The notes under the pieces are model-generated. The model saw only the letters and a list, made by a program, of their open reading frames with translations, was not told where the DNA came from and did no database searches. From JALQTD01 sp965657495 (GTDB taxonomy: Bacteria > Bacteroidota > Bacteroidia > Flavobacteriales_D > Sanyastnellaceae), in the NCBI GenBank assembly GCA_965657495.1, contig CBFHPD010000030.1, positions 1 to 60,219 of the forward strand: 60,219 bases of DNA, written 5' to 3'. Positions 27,862 to 35,263 of this stretch are shown piece after piece. The position numbers were made by a program, and so were the translations under genes. The number at the start of each line of letters is the position of its first letter. Position 1 is the stretch's first letter.

Positions 27862-27905
27862 ACACAACGCTTGCGAAAAAGCGTCAAAGGGTTCCGTGTT
27901 GGCGT

Positions 27906-27913
27906 TAATTTAG
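27906..27913 (+). promoter_or_regulatory. possible -7 box (TAATTTAG) of the gldFG fusion gene
   Basis: One mismatch to TAnnTTTG; 5 nt before the ATG at 27919, inside the 57-bp gap after the ABM gene. Confidence 0.35.
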
Positions 27914-27918
27914 CAGCC

Positions 27919-30393
27919 ATGCGCGCATTGATTGCAAAGGAATTCAGAACATTCTTCAGTTCGTTGATGGGCTACGTCGTGGTGGCGTCCTTTTTGTTGT
28001 TGATGGGCTTGTTCCTCTGGGTGTTCCCCGGGGACTGGAATTTGCTCGACGGGGGCATGGCCACGCTCGACCCCCTGTTCGACTGGGCCCCGTGGGTCTT
28101 CATGTTCCTTGTGCCGGCCATCACCATGCGGAGTTTTGCGGAAGAGCGGCGGTCGGGCACGCTGGAATTGCTGCTCACACGTCCGCTGAGCGAAGGCGGC
28201 GTGGTGTGGGCCAAATTCCTGGGCGCCTGGTCGGTGCTCATCGCCGCCCTGTTGCCCACCGCCTCCTACGTGCTGGTCATCGGGGCATTGGGTTCGCCCC
28301 CGTGGAACCTCGACCTCGGCGCCACCCTCGGCAGCGCCCTCGGCCTGGTGCTGCTCGGCGGTGCCTTCGTCGCGCTGGGCCTGTTGATGAGCGCGCTGAC
28401 CACGAATCCCTTGGTCGCGTTCTTGAACGCGGTGCTGGCCTCTGTGGTCCTATACATCGGTTTCACCGCCATGGGCACCTTCGAGCTGTGGGGCAGTTGG
28501 GACCACGTGTTCACCCGGTTTGGCATGGAGGCGCACTTCCGGAGTTTGGGCCGGGGGCTCATCGAAATGGAAGACGTGGGGTACTTTGCGCTGGTCATCG
28601 CCCTGTGCTTGGCGGGCGCGCAGTGGGCGCTGAGGGCGCGGCTCCAGCGGCCCCAGGTGGACGGAGTGCGCTTTGCATTGACGGCTGCGGTGCTGGGCGT
28701 TGCGTGGTGGGGGCTTTCCATCCTCGATTTGCGCTTCGACTGGACGGCTGAGCGGCGGCACAGCTTGACGGAAGCCACGACCGAGTTCCTGGAGGACTTG
28801 GAGGACGACGTGCTGGTCACGTGTTACTTGACGGGGGAATTCCCGGCCACGTGGCGCCGGCTGGAGCAGGCCATTGCGGACAAGTTGGAGGAGTTCTCCT
28901 CCGCGAGCGATGGCAAGGTCCGCTACCGGTTTGAGGACATTTACGCCCTCGATGATCCCCAGACCATAGGCCAAAACGAGCAAGCCCTCTACGAGCGGGG
29001 CCTCCGCTTCACCCGCATCGCCTTCCAAGAACAAGGGGTCAAGGCCTTCAAGACGGTCTGGCCCGCAGCCGTCCTCCATTTCAATGGCGAGGACATCCCC
29101 ATTCAGTTCTTCAAAAGCGAAACCCCGGAGCCCACTGAATCCATGATGCAGGGGTCCATCAACGCCATTGAATACGAGTTGGTCACCGCCCTCCGGCGCG
29201 CCGCGCGCAAGGAACGCCCGCAAATTGCCTTCCTCGAAGGGCACGGCGAACTGAATGAGTTGGAGGTGGCGGATTTGACCCGCTCCCTTGAAGTGGACTA
29301 CGACGTCACCCGCGTCCGGCTCGAAGGCAAGCTGCACGTGCTCAGCGAGAAGCTCGACGGTATGGCACACCGCCGAAACCGCTTCGACCTGCTGCTGGTG
29401 GCCAAGCCCGATTCCACCCTCGATCCGAAGGACCAGTTGCTCATCGACCAGTTCATCATGAACGGGGGCAAGGTGATGTGGCTCGTGGATCCCATCCACA
29501 CCGACCTCGATAGCTTGCGCACGAACCTGGTGACCTACGGCGTGACCCGTGAATTGGGCATTTACGACCAGCTGTTCACCTACGGAGCGCGGCTGAACCG
29601 CAACCTGGTCATTGACCCGCAATGCGCGCCCATGATGCTGGATGTGGGCCCCAACGGCAACCAGCGCCAGTACGAGATGTTCTCGTGGTATTTCGCGCCG
29701 TTGGCCCTGCCGCAGGGCATCTCGCATCCCATCACGACCAACCTTGACCCCATCCACTTCGACTTTGTCTCGCGCGTGGATCCCGTGGGAGGGGAGGGGG
29801 ACGTGAGCAAAACGGTACTGCTCGCTTCATCGGAGCGCAGCCGCGAATACAAGGCGCCGGTCCGTGTTTCGGGCAGCATCGTGGACCTGCCGCCGGAGTA
29901 CTTCAACGAGAACAACCTCGCCCACCAGCCCTTCGCCCTGCTGTTGGAAGGGGAATTCCAAAGCGCTTTCAGCGACCGCATTCCCGAGGTGTTGCGCAAC
30001 GACCCGAATTTTGCCTTCCGTGAGCGGTCGGTGCGTACGGCGCAGGTCGTGGTGGGGGATGGGGATTTGGCCCGCAACCACGTGGTGAGCGACGGCCAAG
30101 GCCGGCCGCAGGTTGTGCCGCTAGGCTACGATCGGAACGCGGGACGCATCGTGTATGACAACAAGGAATTCCTGCTCAACGCGATCAGCTACCTGCTCGA
30201 TGAGTCGGCGGCCATTTCGGTGCGTTCGCGGACCATCGATTTGAGGCCGCTCGACGCGGAGAAAATTCGGACCGGCCGCACCACATGGCAAGCGTTTGCG
30301 GTGGCGCTGCCATTGCTCGTCGTGCTCGCGTTGGGGCGTTTGTTCACCGCGTTGCGCCGTCGGAAATATGCCCAACCCCACCTCCCCGCATGA
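27919..30393 (+). CDS. GldF-GldG fusion: gliding-motility ABC permease plus GldG domain
   Basis: One continuous 824-aa frame. Residues 1-~240 match GldF, an ABC-2 type permease: MRALIAKEFRTFFSSLMGYV, FLVPAITMRSFAEERRSGTL and TRPLSEGGVVWAKFLGAW with about six helices. From ~245 it continues as GldG: a helix, then LRFDWTAERRHSLTEAT, LTGEFPATWRRLEQAI, then FLEGHGELNELEVADL and LVAKPDSTLDPKDQLLIDQF in the soluble domain, with a final helix (FAVALPLLVVLALGRLF). In Flavobacterium johnsoniae GldF and GldG are separate proteins that act with the ATPase GldA. The frame is open to 27871 but MRALIAKEFR is the GldF start. It overlaps the DUF4340 gene by 4 bp. Confidence 0.9.
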   Translation: MRALIAKEFRTFFSSLMGYVVVASFLLLMGLFLWVFPGDWNLLDGGMATLDPLFDWAPWVFMFLVPAITMRSFAEERRSGTLELLLTRPLSEGGVVWAKFLGAWSVLIAALLPTASYVLVIGALGSPPWNLDLGATLGSALGLVLLGGAFVALGLLMSALTTNPLVAFLNAVLASVVLYIGFTAMGTFELWGSWDHVFTRFGMEAHFRSLGRGLIEMEDVGYFALVIALCLAGAQWALRARLQRPQVDGVRFALTAAVLGVAWWGLSILDLRFDWTAERRHSLTEATTEFLEDLEDDVLVTCYLTGEFPATWRRLEQAIADKLEEFSSASDGKVRYRFEDIYALDDPQTIGQNEQALYERGLRFTRIAFQEQGVKAFKTVWPAAVLHFNGEDIPIQFFKSETPEPTESMMQGSINAIEYELVTALRRAARKERPQIAFLEGHGELNELEVADLTRSLEVDYDVTRVRLEGKLHVLSEKLDGMAHRRNRFDLLLVAKPDSTLDPKDQLLIDQFIMNGGKVMWLVDPIHTDLDSLRTNLVTYGVTRELGIYDQLFTYGARLNRNLVIDPQCAPMMLDVGPNGNQRQYEMFSWYFAPLALPQGISHPITTNLDPIHFDFVSRVDPVGGEGDVSKTVLLASSERSREYKAPVRVSGSIVDLPPEYFNENNLAHQPFALLLEGEFQSAFSDRIPEVLRNDPNFAFRERSVRTAQVVVGDGDLARNHVVSDGQGRPQVVPLGYDRNAGRIVYDNKEFLLNAISYLLDESAAISVRSRTIDLRPLDAEKIRTGRTTWQAFAVALPLLVVLALGRLFTALRRRKYAQPHLPA

Positions 30394-31439
30394 TGAAGGA
30401 AGGAACCTCCCCCAAGCGATCGATGCACCGCAACCTGCGGTTGTTCTATTTGCTCCTGTTGATGACGGCCGTGGTGGCCGGTGCGAACTGGTATGCCGAA
30501 CGGCACACCGGGAACCTCGAGGGCGATGAGGCCACGAACTTTGCGCTGTCCGATACGGCTGCTGTGACGCGGATTTTCATTGCCGACATGGACGGCGGGG
30601 TTGCCGATTTGGAGCGGGTTTCCGGTGAGCGGTATTGGTTGTTGAACGGGGAGCATTGGGCGCGGAAGGACGCGGTGGATTTGGTCCTCAAGACTTTCTT
30701 GCGCGCACGGGTCAAGGGGCCGATTCCGCAAGCCCAGCGGGAACAGGTGGTGAAAATGATCGCTGCGCGTGGCAAAAAGGTGGAGGTCTACACCGGTGGT
30801 CAAACTCCAGCCAAAACCTGGTACATCGGCACCGCGACCCCCAGCCACACCGGCACGTATATGGTCCTCGAGACCCCCGAGGGCAAGGCCCGCGATCCGT
30901 TCATCGTGCACATGGAAGGGTTCACGGGCTTCCTGAGTACGCGGTTTTTCACCGATGAGCGCGAATGGCGCTACACCGGGGTGTTCGACTTCCCCGGTCG
31001 GGAACTTCACCGCGTGGAAGTGGAGGCCCACGACCCGACTTACGCCTCGTATGCCATGGAGATTGCAACCGACGGCGTGCTGACGGTGTGGGGCGCGGAT
31101 GGCCGCCGCGTGGCGGTGCAGGACACCGTGGCGTGGCAGGACCAATTCTTGCGCTTTCGCAAGGTCCATTTGGAGACTTACAACCACCACTTGGACGCCG
31201 CTGGCTTGGAGACCAAACAAGCACAGTCCCCGGCCTTCACATTGCGCGCATGGGGCCGAGGTCAAACCGAACCCACCACCGTCGAGCTGCTTTGGAAGGA
31301 CCCCGTGGAAGACCAGTACGACGATAACGGGCAGCTCATGGAGCACGACGGCTCCCGCATGTATGCGCGATTCCGGGGCGAAGTGGTCCTCGTCCAGCGC
31401 TTTGTTTTCGACCCGTTGTTGAAAAAACGCACCCTTTAA
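30390..31439 (+). CDS. DUF4340 domain-containing protein, membrane-anchored
   Basis: A 349-aa protein. Residues ~12-32 (LRLFYLLLLMTAVVAGANWYA) form a single membrane anchor or uncleaved signal; the rest is soluble and beta-rich, with FALSDTAAVTRIFIADMDG, ERYWLLNGEHWARKDAVDLVL and FTGFLSTRFFTDEREW. These match DUF4340, commonly encoded next to GldF/GldG-like ABC transporter genes in many bacteria. The molecular function is unknown; placement after gldFG (ATGA overlap at 30390) suggests a role with that complex. Two adjacent ATG codons (30390, 30393) and a third at 30423 are possible starts. Confidence 0.8.
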   Translation: MMKEGTSPKRSMHRNLRLFYLLLLMTAVVAGANWYAERHTGNLEGDEATNFALSDTAAVTRIFIADMDGGVADLERVSGERYWLLNGEHWARKDAVDLVLKTFLRARVKGPIPQAQREQVVKMIAARGKKVEVYTGGQTPAKTWYIGTATPSHTGTYMVLETPEGKARDPFIVHMEGFTGFLSTRFFTDEREWRYTGVFDFPGRELHRVEVEAHDPTYASYAMEIATDGVLTVWGADGRRVAVQDTVAWQDQFLRFRKVHLETYNHHLDAAGLETKQAQSPAFTLRAWGRGQTEPTTVELLWKDPVEDQYDDNGQLMEHDGSRMYARFRGEVVLVQRFVFDPLLKKRTL

Positions 31440-31576
31440 AAAGGATATGCCCAACGTGCTTAATTGCACTGGATTTTAGTGGTTTGGGCTGATTGGTTCA
31501 AGTTGTTTTTAGGCGTTTTTACTAACGATCGCAAGGGGAGGCTGAACGGAGGGAATTGTGCCCGTTGGGGGCGGGT

Positions 31577-31584
31577 TATCTTTG
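31577..31584 (+). promoter_or_regulatory. -7 promoter box (TATCTTTG) of the thiolase operon
   Basis: Perfect TAnnTTTG match, 17 nt before the thiolase ATG. A TTG at 31556-31558 could be the -33 element (18-nt gap). The 162-bp gap 31440-31601 otherwise shows AT-rich sequence and no obvious terminator or ORF. Confidence 0.65.
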
Positions 31585-31601
31585 TCCTCAAACGCAATAG
31601 C

Positions 31602-32807
31602 ATGGATGCATTCATCATCGACGGGGTACGGACCCCGATAGGCAAGTTGGGAGGCGGATTGTCGGGCGTACGCGCCGATGATTTGGCGGCCATGGTCATG
31701 CGCGAACTGTTGAACCGCCACCCGGAAATGGATGCGGCGGCTTTGGGCGATGTGCTCTTTGGTTGCGCGAACCAGGCAGGAGAGGACAACCGAAATGTGG
31801 CGCGGATGGCCGCCTTGCTGGCAGGCATTCCCCACACCGTGCCCGGAGAGACCGTCAACCGGCTGTGTGCTTCGGGCATGGCGGCGACCGTCAACGGTGC
31901 CCGCATGGTCGCTCAGGGCGATGCAGATGTGGTGCTGACCGGCGGGGTGGAGCACATGACGCGGGCGCCAATGGTCATGAGCAAGCCGTCGGCAGCATTT
32001 GGCCGGGATGCCCAAATGTTCGACACCACCTTCGGCTGGCGGTTTATCAACCCCGCATTGAAGGCGGCCTACGGCGTGGATGGCATGGGCGAGACCGCTG
32101 AAAACTTGGTGGATCAGTATGGCATCAGTCGGGAGGACCAAGACCGGTTCGCCGCGTGGTCGCAGCAAAAGGCGGCCGCTGCCGTGGAGTTCCGCCGAGC
32201 GGAATGCATGGAGGTGCGGGTACCGCGCAAGAAGCAGGAAGATTTGGTGGTGACCGACGACGAGTTTTGCAAGCCATCCACCACGGCTGAAGGGCTGGCC
32301 AAATTACGTCCCGCTTTCCGCAAGGAGGGCGGAACGGTGACGGCTGGCAATGCGTCCGGATTGAACGATGGCGCGGTCGCTTTGCTCATCGCAAATGCTG
32401 CCGCTGTTGCTGCTCACGGCTGGACTCCCTTGGCGCAAGTGATCAGCAGTGCAGTCGTCGGTGTCGAGCCCCGCATCATGGGCATCGGGCCGGTGGAGGC
32501 TTCCAACCGCGCGTTGAAAAAGGCTGGATTGGCCATGGCGGACATGGACGTGATTGAGCTGAATGAGGCGTTTGCGGCTCAAGCACTCGCTTGCATAAGG
32601 GCGTGGGGCCTCGCCGATGACGACCCGCGCATCAACCCCCACGGCGGCGCAATCGCACTCGGACACCCGTTGGGCATGACGGGCGGACGCATCCTCCTCT
32701 CCGCCGCCCGCACCCTGCAACGTAACGGCGGACGCTACGCCCTGGTAACGCTGTGCATCGGCGTGGGGCAAGGCTACGCGGTCGTCCTTGAACGCCCAAA
32801 CGCATGA
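31602..32807 (+). CDS. acetyl-CoA C-acyltransferase (thiolase), PcaF/PaaJ-like
   Basis: A 401-aa thiolase. FIIDGVRTPIGKLGGG is the N-terminus usual for 3-oxoadipyl-CoA/3-oxo-5,6-dehydrosuberyl-CoA thiolases. The acyl-enzyme Cys89 is in NRLCASGMA; GGAIALGHPLGMTG holds the active-site His and TLCIGVGQG the second Cys. It would release acetyl-CoA from a 3-oxoacyl-CoA. PcaF/PaaJ assignment rests on the start sequence and on the downstream paaY and a paaZ gene 20 kb away; a generic beta-oxidation thiolase is the alternative. The longer frame from 31464 is rejected because the -7 box lies inside it. Confidence 0.88.
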   Translation: MDAFIIDGVRTPIGKLGGGLSGVRADDLAAMVMRELLNRHPEMDAAALGDVLFGCANQAGEDNRNVARMAALLAGIPHTVPGETVNRLCASGMAATVNGARMVAQGDADVVLTGGVEHMTRAPMVMSKPSAAFGRDAQMFDTTFGWRFINPALKAAYGVDGMGETAENLVDQYGISREDQDRFAAWSQQKAAAAVEFRRAECMEVRVPRKKQEDLVVTDDEFCKPSTTAEGLAKLRPAFRKEGGTVTAGNASGLNDGAVALLIANAAAVAAHGWTPLAQVISSAVVGVEPRIMGIGPVEASNRALKKAGLAMADMDVIELNEAFAAQALACIRAWGLADDDPRINPHGGAIALGHPLGMTGGRILLSAARTLQRNGGRYALVTLCIGVGQGYAVVLERPNA

Positions 32808-33400
32808 TTCAGTCGTTCAAAGGCATGGTGCCGGTGGTGGACCCCTCGAGCTACATCCACCCGCAGGCCACGGTCATCGGCCACGTCACCATCGGCCGGG
32901 ATTGCTACATCGGGCCGGGGGCTGTCTTGCGCGGTGATTGGGGGCGCATCGAAGTGGCGGAAGGTTGCAACATCCAAGAGAATTGCGTGGTCCACATGTT
33001 CCCTGGCCAAACTGTGCGCTTCGAAGAGGAGGCCCACATCGGCCATGGGGCCATCATCCATGGAGCCCACGTCGGGGCCCATACCTTGGTCGGGATGCAG
33101 GCGGTCCTCATGGACGAAGTCGTGTTGGGCGAGGGGTGCATCGTGGGCGCGCTGGCATTTTTGAAGGCCAAAAGCGTGTGGGAGCCGCGCGGCTTGATCG
33201 TCGGAAACCCAGCAGTACGCAAAAGTGAAGTGAGCGATGCCATGTTCGCCCATAAAAAGGAGGGGACGGCCCTCTACCGTACCTTGCCTGCTGAAATGTT
33301 GGCCACCGCTATAGAGGCGGAGCCCCTGCGCTCAGTTCCCGAAAACCGCATCGAAGACTTTCCAGATTATGAGATCTGGCAAAACCGGAAACGCTCCTGA
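32804..33400 (+). CDS. paaY: PaaY-like gamma-carbonic-anhydrase-fold thioesterase/transferase
   Basis: A 198-aa left-handed beta-helix protein with hexapeptide repeats (GHVTIGRDCYIGPGAVLRGD, then EGCNIQENCVVHMFPG and EEAHIGHGAIIHGAHVG). The order and the C-terminal helix match PaaY of phenylacetate catabolism, reported to be a thioesterase that clears dead-end CoA products; the fold is shared with gamma-carbonic anhydrases. Metal-ligand-type histidines are present in the HMFPG and HIGHG stretches. Start ATG at 32804 overlaps the thiolase stop by 4 bp. The phenylacetate role is inferred from the neighbouring thiolase. Confidence 0.85.
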   Translation: MIQSFKGMVPVVDPSSYIHPQATVIGHVTIGRDCYIGPGAVLRGDWGRIEVAEGCNIQENCVVHMFPGQTVRFEEEAHIGHGAIIHGAHVGAHTLVGMQAVLMDEVVLGEGCIVGALAFLKAKSVWEPRGLIVGNPAVRKSEVSDAMFAHKKEGTALYRTLPAEMLATAIEAEPLRSVPENRIEDFPDYEIWQNRKRS

Positions 33401-33402
33401 TT

Positions 33403-34170
33403 GTGGGAAGGTCGGGCAATCGGCGGGTGCAATTTCGCCAATTTGAGGTGCGGGATGACCGTTGCGCCATGAAAGTGGGCAACGATGGGTTGTTGCTCGG
33501 AGCATGGCCGGACGTGACGGGCGTTGAGCGCATACTGGATGTGGGAACGGGGTCGGGACTCGTGGCCCTCATGGCCGCTCAGCGCGCACCGAAGGCACAC
33601 GTACATGCGGTGGAATTGGAGCCGCTCGCTGCCGCCCAAGCGCGTGAAAACTTCCAAAGGAGCCCCTTTGCTGATCGATTGGAGTTGGTCGAAGCGGACA
33701 TTCGCAGCTGGTCGCCTCAGGCAATCAAGTGGGACGTCATGTTGTGCAATCCGCCTTTCTTTCGGGGCAAACCCAAATCCCCCGATGCCGCCCGCAACTT
33801 GGCGCGGCACGACGACGACCTGCCCATCGAGCAACTGTTCAGTACGCTGGCAGGCCTGGCCCACAGCGGGAGCGTGTTTTACCTGATCTGGCCAATGGAC
33901 CGGTTGGCAGACTTGGTCGCGGCGGGGCAGGCGGCCGGCTGGATTGAGTGGCGCCGGTTGTTCATCAAAGGCACACCCGCACAGCTGCCCGATCGGTTGA
34001 TTTCGGTGTGGGGGCGTCAAGGGGTTGACGAAGCATTGACCGAAGAGCTGATCATCGAAGTGGCCCCTTTTTCCGAAGAAGGCACCCCGGATCGCACAGC
34101 CGCTTTCAAGCGATTGATGGCCCCGTTCATGGAGCGTTATGCCAAATTTGAGCCGCGGTCAAGCTCCTAA
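33403..34170 (+). CDS. trmN6: tRNA1(Val) (adenine(37)-N6)-methyltransferase
   Basis: A 255-aa SAM methyltransferase that adds m6A at A37 of tRNA1(Val). VQFRQFEVRDDRCAMKVGNDGLLLGAW near the N-terminus (in two parts) is the TrmN6/YfiC signature, followed by SAM motif I ILDVGTGSGLVALM and the N6-adenine catalytic motif CNPPFF. The N-terminus is needed for the family, so the GTG at 33403 (2 nt after the paaY stop) is used; a later ATG would cut off the signature. The last 12 bases overlap the end of the convergent START-like gene. Confidence 0.9.
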   Translation: MGRSGNRRVQFRQFEVRDDRCAMKVGNDGLLLGAWPDVTGVERILDVGTGSGLVALMAAQRAPKAHVHAVELEPLAAAQARENFQRSPFADRLELVEADIRSWSPQAIKWDVMLCNPPFFRGKPKSPDAARNLARHDDDLPIEQLFSTLAGLAHSGSVFYLIWPMDRLADLVAAGQAAGWIEWRRLFIKGTPAQLPDRLISVWGRQGVDEALTEELIIEVAPFSEEGTPDRTAAFKRLMAPFMERYAKFEPRSSS

Positions 34171-34545
34171 CACCCGCTTCAGCTTCTCCACCTGCGCTTC
34201 CCACAGCTCCTTCGCGTCCTCCATTTCATCGTCTTCGGCGAAATCCGTGATGACGAGGGCGGTGTCACCAGTAAGGCCGTCGACCTTGATTCGGAACTCA
34301 AAAAAGGTGTTCAACCCCTCGTCTTCGTCCTCAATCCACCGGAATTTGGCAAACTCATCCCGCTTCTTCGAGACGAGCCGTGCAGATTCCTCGCTTCCTT
34401 CCCAAACGAAAATGTGCACATCCTTTTTGATGTTCACATCATCGCAAAACCACTCCGCTAAGCCACTCGGCGTGCTGAACGCATTGAACAACACCCCTTT
34501 GGAGGAGTTGACAGGGAATTCAATTTGGTACTTTTCTTTTTCCAT
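34159..34545 (-). CDS. START-like (SRPBCC) domain protein
   Basis: A 128-aa protein beginning EKEKYQIEFPVNSSKGVLFNAFSTPSGLAEWFCDDVN, which is the usual opening of the small START-like family widespread in Bacteroidota, with a helix-grip fold that can enclose a hydrophobic ligand. The charged middle DEFAKFRWIEDEDEG and the C-terminal helix EDAKELWEAQVEKLKRVL complete the fold. No ligand or pathway is known. A longer frame starts at 34575, but MEKEKYQIEF is the conserved start. It converges on trmN6 with a 12-bp overlap. Confidence 0.8.
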   Translation of the reverse strand: MEKEKYQIEFPVNSSKGVLFNAFSTPSGLAEWFCDDVNIKKDVHIFVWEGSEESARLVSKKRDEFAKFRWIEDEDEGLNTFFEFRIKVDGLTGDTALVITDFAEDDEMEDAKELWEAQVEKLKRVLGA

Positions 34546-34645
34546 CGTCAGGTTACAAGATAGGCCAAATCCCACATCTTTCCTTCACATCCGAAAGGAC
34601 TTCGAAAAAAAACGACTTTGGAAATCGGCAGTGGAGCGGATGTTG

Positions 34646-34653
34646 TATATTTG
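34646..34653 (+). promoter_or_regulatory. -7 promoter box (TATATTTG) of the tRNA-Met gene
   Basis: Perfect TAnnTTTG match ending 14 nt before the first base of the tRNA. Confidence 0.7.
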
Positions 34654-34667
34654 CCCCCGCAAAAGTC

Positions 34668-34741
34668 GGCGGGATAGCTCAGCTGGTTAGAGCGCAGGAT
34701 TCATAATCCTGAGGTCGAGAGTTCAAGTCTCTCTCCCGCTA
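34668..34741 (+). tRNA. tRNA-Met (CAT), elongator type
   Basis: A 74-nt cloverleaf can be folded: acceptor GGCGGGA/TCCCGCT (first pair G-U), D arm GCTC-loop-GAGC, anticodon stem CAGGA/TCCTG with loop TTCATAA (anticodon CAT), variable AGGTC, T arm GAGAG-TTCAAGT-CTCTC and discriminator A. No CCA is encoded, so the 3' end must be added by the CCA enzyme. The A-type acceptor pairing and the absence of the three G-C pairs of initiator tRNAs point to elongator Met; a lysidine-modified Ile tRNA was considered less likely. Confidence 0.93.
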
Positions 34742-34745
34742 CAAG

Positions 34746-34776
34746 AAAAACCTCGCCTTTGGGCGGGGTTTTTTTT
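34746..34776 (+). terminator. rho-independent terminator after tRNA-Met
   Basis: Stem CCTCGCC/GGCGGGG (one G-T pair) with a TTTG-type loop followed by a run of eight T. Confidence 0.8.
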
Positions 34777-34811
34777 GTGCCTTCACGGAAATACAGGTGG
34801 GGGCGGTTTAA

Positions 34812-34842
34812 GCAAAAAAAAAGTGGCACGAGGCCACTTCCT
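34812..34842 (-). terminator. rho-independent terminator after the RRM gene
   Basis: On the minus strand the hairpin AAGTGGC-CTCGT-GCCACTT is followed by a long T run (A run at 34814-34822 on the plus strand). Confidence 0.75.
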
Positions 34843-34859
34843 TTCTTTTAGACATGTCT

Positions 34860-35111
34860 TCAACGACGCTCCCGCTGTTCGCTTTCATTGCAGCGAATCG
34901 AGCGACCCATTAGATCTTTGCCTTCCATGGCTTCCAAAGCAGCTTCTGCTTCGTCTTGGTTAGGCATTTCAACAAAACCGAATCCACGGCTCCGTCCAGT
35001 TTCTCGGTCATGAATGACCTTCGCACGCTCGACTTCCCCGTGGGCTTCAAACGCTTCCCGCAAAGCGACGTCGTCGACGCCCCATGCGAGATTTCCAACA
35101 AAAATGTTCAC
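34860..35111 (-). CDS. RRM-type RNA-binding protein
   Basis: An 83-aa single RNA recognition motif. RNP2 is IFVGNL close to the N-terminus and RNP1 is RGFGFVEM at mid-length; the tail is short and charged (SEQRERR). Such small RRM proteins are common in Bacteroidota and bind single-stranded RNA; several are cold-responsive, which cannot be judged here. The start is taken as GTG at 35111 (VNIFVGNL), the usual N-terminus of the family; the longer frame to 35138 adds nine unrelated residues. It is followed by its own terminator. No perfect -7 box was found, only TACCTTGC about 20-30 nt upstream. Confidence 0.88.
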   Translation of the reverse strand: MNIFVGNLAWGVDDVALREAFEAHGEVERAKVIHDRETGRSRGFGFVEMPNQDEAEAALEAMEGKDLMGRSIRCNESEQRERR

Positions 35112-35251
35112 TATTGATAAGGACTTAAGATGCCGCAAGGTACGTGCAAACTTGCTCCCCTTCGTGAGAATTGAGAAAAGATTTCAAGAATTTCTACTGA
35201 TGGGGTGGGGTAGTTCCTTCCGCGAATCACCCGTGGATTCGTTTTAATTGA

Positions 35252-35259
35252 TTAATTTG
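35252..35259 (+). promoter_or_regulatory. -7-like box (TTAATTTG) of the cysteine-repeat protein gene
   Basis: One mismatch to TAnnTTTG; ends exactly 4 nt before the ATG at 35264. The 152-bp gap 35112-35263 also contains the upstream region of the RRM gene; nothing else was seen. Confidence 0.45.
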
Positions 35260-35263
35260 GCAG

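Noticed and set aside
31440..31601. Riboswitch or small RNA in the gap before the thiolase gene
   Set aside because: Only a -7 box and AT-rich sequence are visible; no conserved riboswitch core or stable hairpin was seen.
34668..34741. tRNA-Ile with lysidine (CAT read as k2C)
   Set aside because: Anticodon CAT alone cannot exclude it, but the arms match elongator tRNA-Met of Bacteroidota better as far as I can judge by eye.
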